From: Corynebacterium rouxii | GTDB lineage: Bacteria > Actinomycetota > Actinomycetes > Mycobacteriales > Mycobacteriaceae | Direction of reading: 5' to 3' | DNA: 64,000 bases | Assembly (NCBI RefSeq): GCF_902702935.1 | Contig: NZ_LR738855.1 | Coordinates: 124,001-188,000 of the forward strand | Shown here: positions 62,230-64,000 of the stretch, piece by piece | Numbering within the stretch: position 1 is the stretch's first letter | How the letters are laid out: each line of letters starts with the position of its first letter | Position numbers and translations under genes: made by a program | The notes under the pieces: generated by a model | The model's input: the letters and a program-made list of their open reading frames with translations, nothing else | The model's database searches: none | What the model was told of the DNA's origin: nothing

Positions 62230-62537
62230 TGGCTGAGAGTGTGTATAAAAAAATCGAGCGTGAAACGGGTGGGAAAGTTTTCTACGGTGTCGATGCTGGA
62301 CCTGACAATCAGGACAATATAACTATTGACGCTTACTACGTAGAAGCACTACTGAACTACGGTTATTTAGACGTCGATTTGAAAAAAGAGTTCTTGGAAC
62401 TGTGGTTGACTGATGATGAGTATGAGGATCTGGAAGCACTCGATTATGTGCAGGATCTGACGTATAAGATGCTGCTGAAATATGCGGGCATGGAGCCTCG
62501 TGTAGATATATCCCCATTCCTCCATAAAGCCGCATAA
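62226..62537 (+). CDS. Probable immunity protein for the phage head toxin
   Basis: 103 residues, strongly acidic (DLKKEFLELWLTDDEYEDLE), no signal or membrane helix, overlapping the toxin stop by 4 bases and closed by a terminator. No family recognised. Size, charge and position fit an immunity protein that protects the host cell during head assembly. Confidence 0.65.
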   Translation: MMAESVYKKIERETGGKVFYGVDAGPDNQDNITIDAYYVEALLNYGYLDVDLKKEFLELWLTDDEYEDLEALDYVQDLTYKMLLKYAGMEPRVDISPFLHKAA

Positions 62538-62552
62538 CTACATCAACTATCT

Positions 62553-62586
62553 CACCCGTTACCGCAATCGGTAGCGGGTTTTTCTA
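62553..62586 (+). terminator. Terminator after the toxin-immunity pair
   Basis: ACCCGTTACCG / CGGTAGCGGGT hairpin followed by T5. Confidence 0.85.
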
Positions 62587-62613
62587 TACCCAAAATCGGA
62601 AGGATTGTAAGCA

Positions 62614-63234
62614 ATGCACAAGAAACGAGCCCCATGGGTCCGAGCGATCATCAACGACTCCGACACCGCTCATAGTGGATCTAGTGCGGGAGTAGATGAC
62701 CAAAACAGCCCTAAAACTACTTCGCAAGACGGGAAAGCCGAAGGAGATAAGGCTGCCGAAGATTCTGACAGTAATGAAGATCCAGAAGCCCGTGGATCAA
62801 AGACGATGGTGCTTAAGGATCTTGCTCGTGAGCGCGATAAACGCCAAGAAGCAGAGCAGCAACGCGACGAATTTAAAGCGAAGCTCGATGAGATCGAGCG
62901 GTCAAAAATGAGCGATCACGAAAAAGCAGTAGCAGATCGTGATCAGGCATTAGCAAGAATTGCGGAGCTGGAAAAGCAAATCGCTGACGGAGAAGCTGCA
63001 TCAAAGCGGCGTGAAGCCGTCTCACAAGCATTGTCCGCAACGAAATTACCCGCCGAGATGGCGGACAGGCTGCGGGGAGAAACCGCAGAAGAAATCATGG
63101 AAGACGCAAAAGCGCTTGCAAAGACAATCGGCTTCGACCGCTCTGCCTTTGATCCTTCACAGGGTCAGAACGCAGCTGGAAAGTCGCAAGCGAACTCACT
63201 CTCAAGCGCTTTGCGCGCCCACTTTAACGTCTAA
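62614..63234 (+). CDS. Phage scaffolding protein
   Basis: 206 residues. A charged, low-complexity start, a long coiled coil (RDKRQEAEQQRDEFKAKLDE, RIAELEKQIADGEAASKRRE), then a helical C-terminus ending SSALRAHFNV. Typical phage scaffold just before the capsid gene; guides head assembly and leaves. Confidence 0.85.
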   Translation: MHKKRAPWVRAIINDSDTAHSGSSAGVDDQNSPKTTSQDGKAEGDKAAEDSDSNEDPEARGSKTMVLKDLARERDKRQEAEQQRDEFKAKLDEIERSKMSDHEKAVADRDQALARIAELEKQIADGEAASKRREAVSQALSATKLPAEMADRLRGETAEEIMEDAKALAKTIGFDRSAFDPSQGQNAAGKSQANSLSSALRAHFNV

Positions 63235-63245
63235 AGGAGGAAGAA

Positions 63246-64000
63246 ATGGCGATCACCCTAGAACAAGCAAAGCTCAATACCCTAGAAGATTATGAGCCAA
63301 CCGTCATCGATGAATTCCGCAAAGAATCGGTAATTCTCGACAACCTGGCATTCGACACAGCAGTGAATCCAGCTGGAGGAGGCGCAACCCTTTCGTACGG
63401 CTACCGCCGCCTAGCTACGCAGCGTGATGCAGCATTCCGCGAAATCGGAACGGAGTACACCGATAAGGAAGTCACCACCAAGAAAATTAGCGTCGAGCTG
63501 AAACCCCTGGGTGGATCCTTTAAGGTCGACCGTGTGCTCGCGCACCTCGGGCCAGCCGCATCAGATGAAATCGCGTTGCAGATGTCGCAGCTGATCAAAG
63601 CGACCAATACTAAATTCTGCGATGCTGTCATCAACGGAGACACCGCAAAGGACGCAAACGGTTTTGATGGCCTTGATAAGGCTCTGAAAGATTCTTCTAC
63701 CGAATTGAACAAGGAAGAAGAAGGAACCGAGCGCGATTGGTCTAAGTTCACATCCGCGGATGAAGCGATGTCGGTGCTCGATGATCTCGACGAACTTTTG
63801 GATGCACTTGATGGTCCGCCAACCATGCTCTTCGGCAACAAACGCGCCTTGGCGAAGATTCGCGCAGCAGCGCGCCGGGCAAACATGTACTCGCGAGAGC
63901 CAGTGGAAGGCCTGCTGGGGTCTAATGGTCATCAGATTATGCGCGAGCAGATCGGAAATGTGATCATCGTTGATCCTGGTACAAAAGCTGGCACCAATGA
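63246..64000 (+). CDS. Major capsid protein (N-terminal part)
   Basis: Starts at ATG 63246 with AGGAGGAAG upstream (MAITLEQAKLNTLEDYEPTV). The first 251 codons are in the window and the stop is beyond it. Segments such as LDNLAFDTAVNPAGGGATLS, ELKPLGGSFKVDRVLAHLG and TMLFGNKRALAKIRAAARRA fit HK97-fold capsid proteins in gene order after scaffold. Confidence 0.85.
   Translation, partial: MAITLEQAKLNTLEDYEPTVIDEFRKESVILDNLAFDTAVNPAGGGATLSYGYRRLATQRDAAFREIGTEYTDKEVTTKKISVELKPLGGSFKVDRVLAHLGPAASDEIALQMSQLIKATNTKFCDAVINGDTAKDANGFDGLDKALKDSSTELNKEEEGTERDWSKFTSADEAMSVLDDLDELLDALDGPPTMLFGNKRALAKIRAAARRANMYSREPVEGLLGSNGHQIMREQIGNVIIVDPGTKAGTN

Larger units (their letters stand above)
45765..64000. 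mobile_element. Prophage, left portion (siphovirus-like, cut by the window end)
   Basis: From attL at tRNA-Arg to the window end. Order: toxin-antitoxin pair, integrase, small lysogeny genes, ImmA-like peptidase, repressor, divergent control region, Cro-like protein, antirepressor, early genes, HNH, small and large terminase, portal, head-morphogenesis/toxin protein, scaffold, capsid. All late genes are plus strand. The large terminase and the PIN-like toxin carry one-base frameshifts, so the prophage may be defective. attR and the tail, lysis and cargo genes lie beyond 64000. Confidence 0.9.

Noticed and set aside
45765..64000. Diphtheria toxin gene within the prophage
   Set aside because: No tox-like reading frame is present in this part; in tox phages it lies at the far end, outside the window.

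Overview
This window looks like a chromosomal segment of a Corynebacterium of the diphtheriae group (C. diphtheriae or a close relative). The evidence is the set of arabinogalactan genes (dprE1, dprE2, aftA, a single emb gene, glfT1, and a wzt/wzm-type galactan exporter), LGFP-repeat surface proteins, an ABC metal importer with two flanking binding proteins arranged like the iutABCD-iutE locus of C. diphtheriae, and a prophage entering at a tRNA-Arg(ACG) gene, the type of site used by corynephages. The species is inferred from content and gene order; no database was searched.

Layout. 1-3.6 kb: base-repair and housekeeping genes (AlkB-like, Tag, SDR), a decayed LysE-type exporter and a lipoprotein. 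3.65-5.4 kb: a scrapyard with a YbjQ-type remnant, a degenerate IS3-family element and an IS256-type remnant. 5.6-12.9 kb: an accessory locus for exported proteins, namely an LGFP-repeat protein, an AbfB-like exported protein split by a one-base frameshift, a 1279-residue ALF-repeat/coiled-coil protein ending in a nuclease-like toxin domain, and two small genes that look like duplicated immunity genes. 13-15 kb: decayed accessory genes (DUF2188, a three-frame pseudogene, a dead RelBE module). 15.1-23.2 kb: ordinary chromosome (S4 protein, VOC protein, alkyltransferase-like protein, hydrolase, M13 peptidase, PrsW protease, betaine-type binding lipoprotein).

23.5-43.1 kb: cell-envelope region. 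dprE1-dprE2 (decaprenyl-phospho-arabinose synthesis) are followed by a terminator and then aftA-emb (arabinan assembly), all on the minus strand. glfT1 and wzm-wzt (galactan synthesis and export) lie further along, interrupted by the metal importer (35.3-40.0 kb). Three copies of a ~94-100 bp element with 19-bp inverted ends occur here; two of them lie in opposite orientation around a gene for a Vsr-like (DUF559) nuclease with an AbiEi-type N-terminus. 43.1-45.8 kb: quinone oxidoreductase, aminotransferase, two tRNA-Ser and one tRNA-Arg gene.

45.8-64.0 kb: left part of an integrated siphovirus-like prophage: attL at tRNA-Arg, a DUF433/PIN-like toxin-antitoxin pair with a broken toxin, integrase, lysogeny control (ImmA-like peptidase, repressor, divergent control region, Cro-like protein), antirepressor, a run of overlapping small early genes (sliding-clamp-like, WhiB-like, HNH), and then the packaging/head module: HNH, small terminase, frameshifted large terminase, portal, a head-morphogenesis protein fused to an EndoU-like toxin domain with a probable immunity gene, scaffold, and major capsid protein cut by the window end. 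The distal arm of the prophage, where a toxin gene would sit in a tox corynephage, is outside the window, so its tox status cannot be judged.
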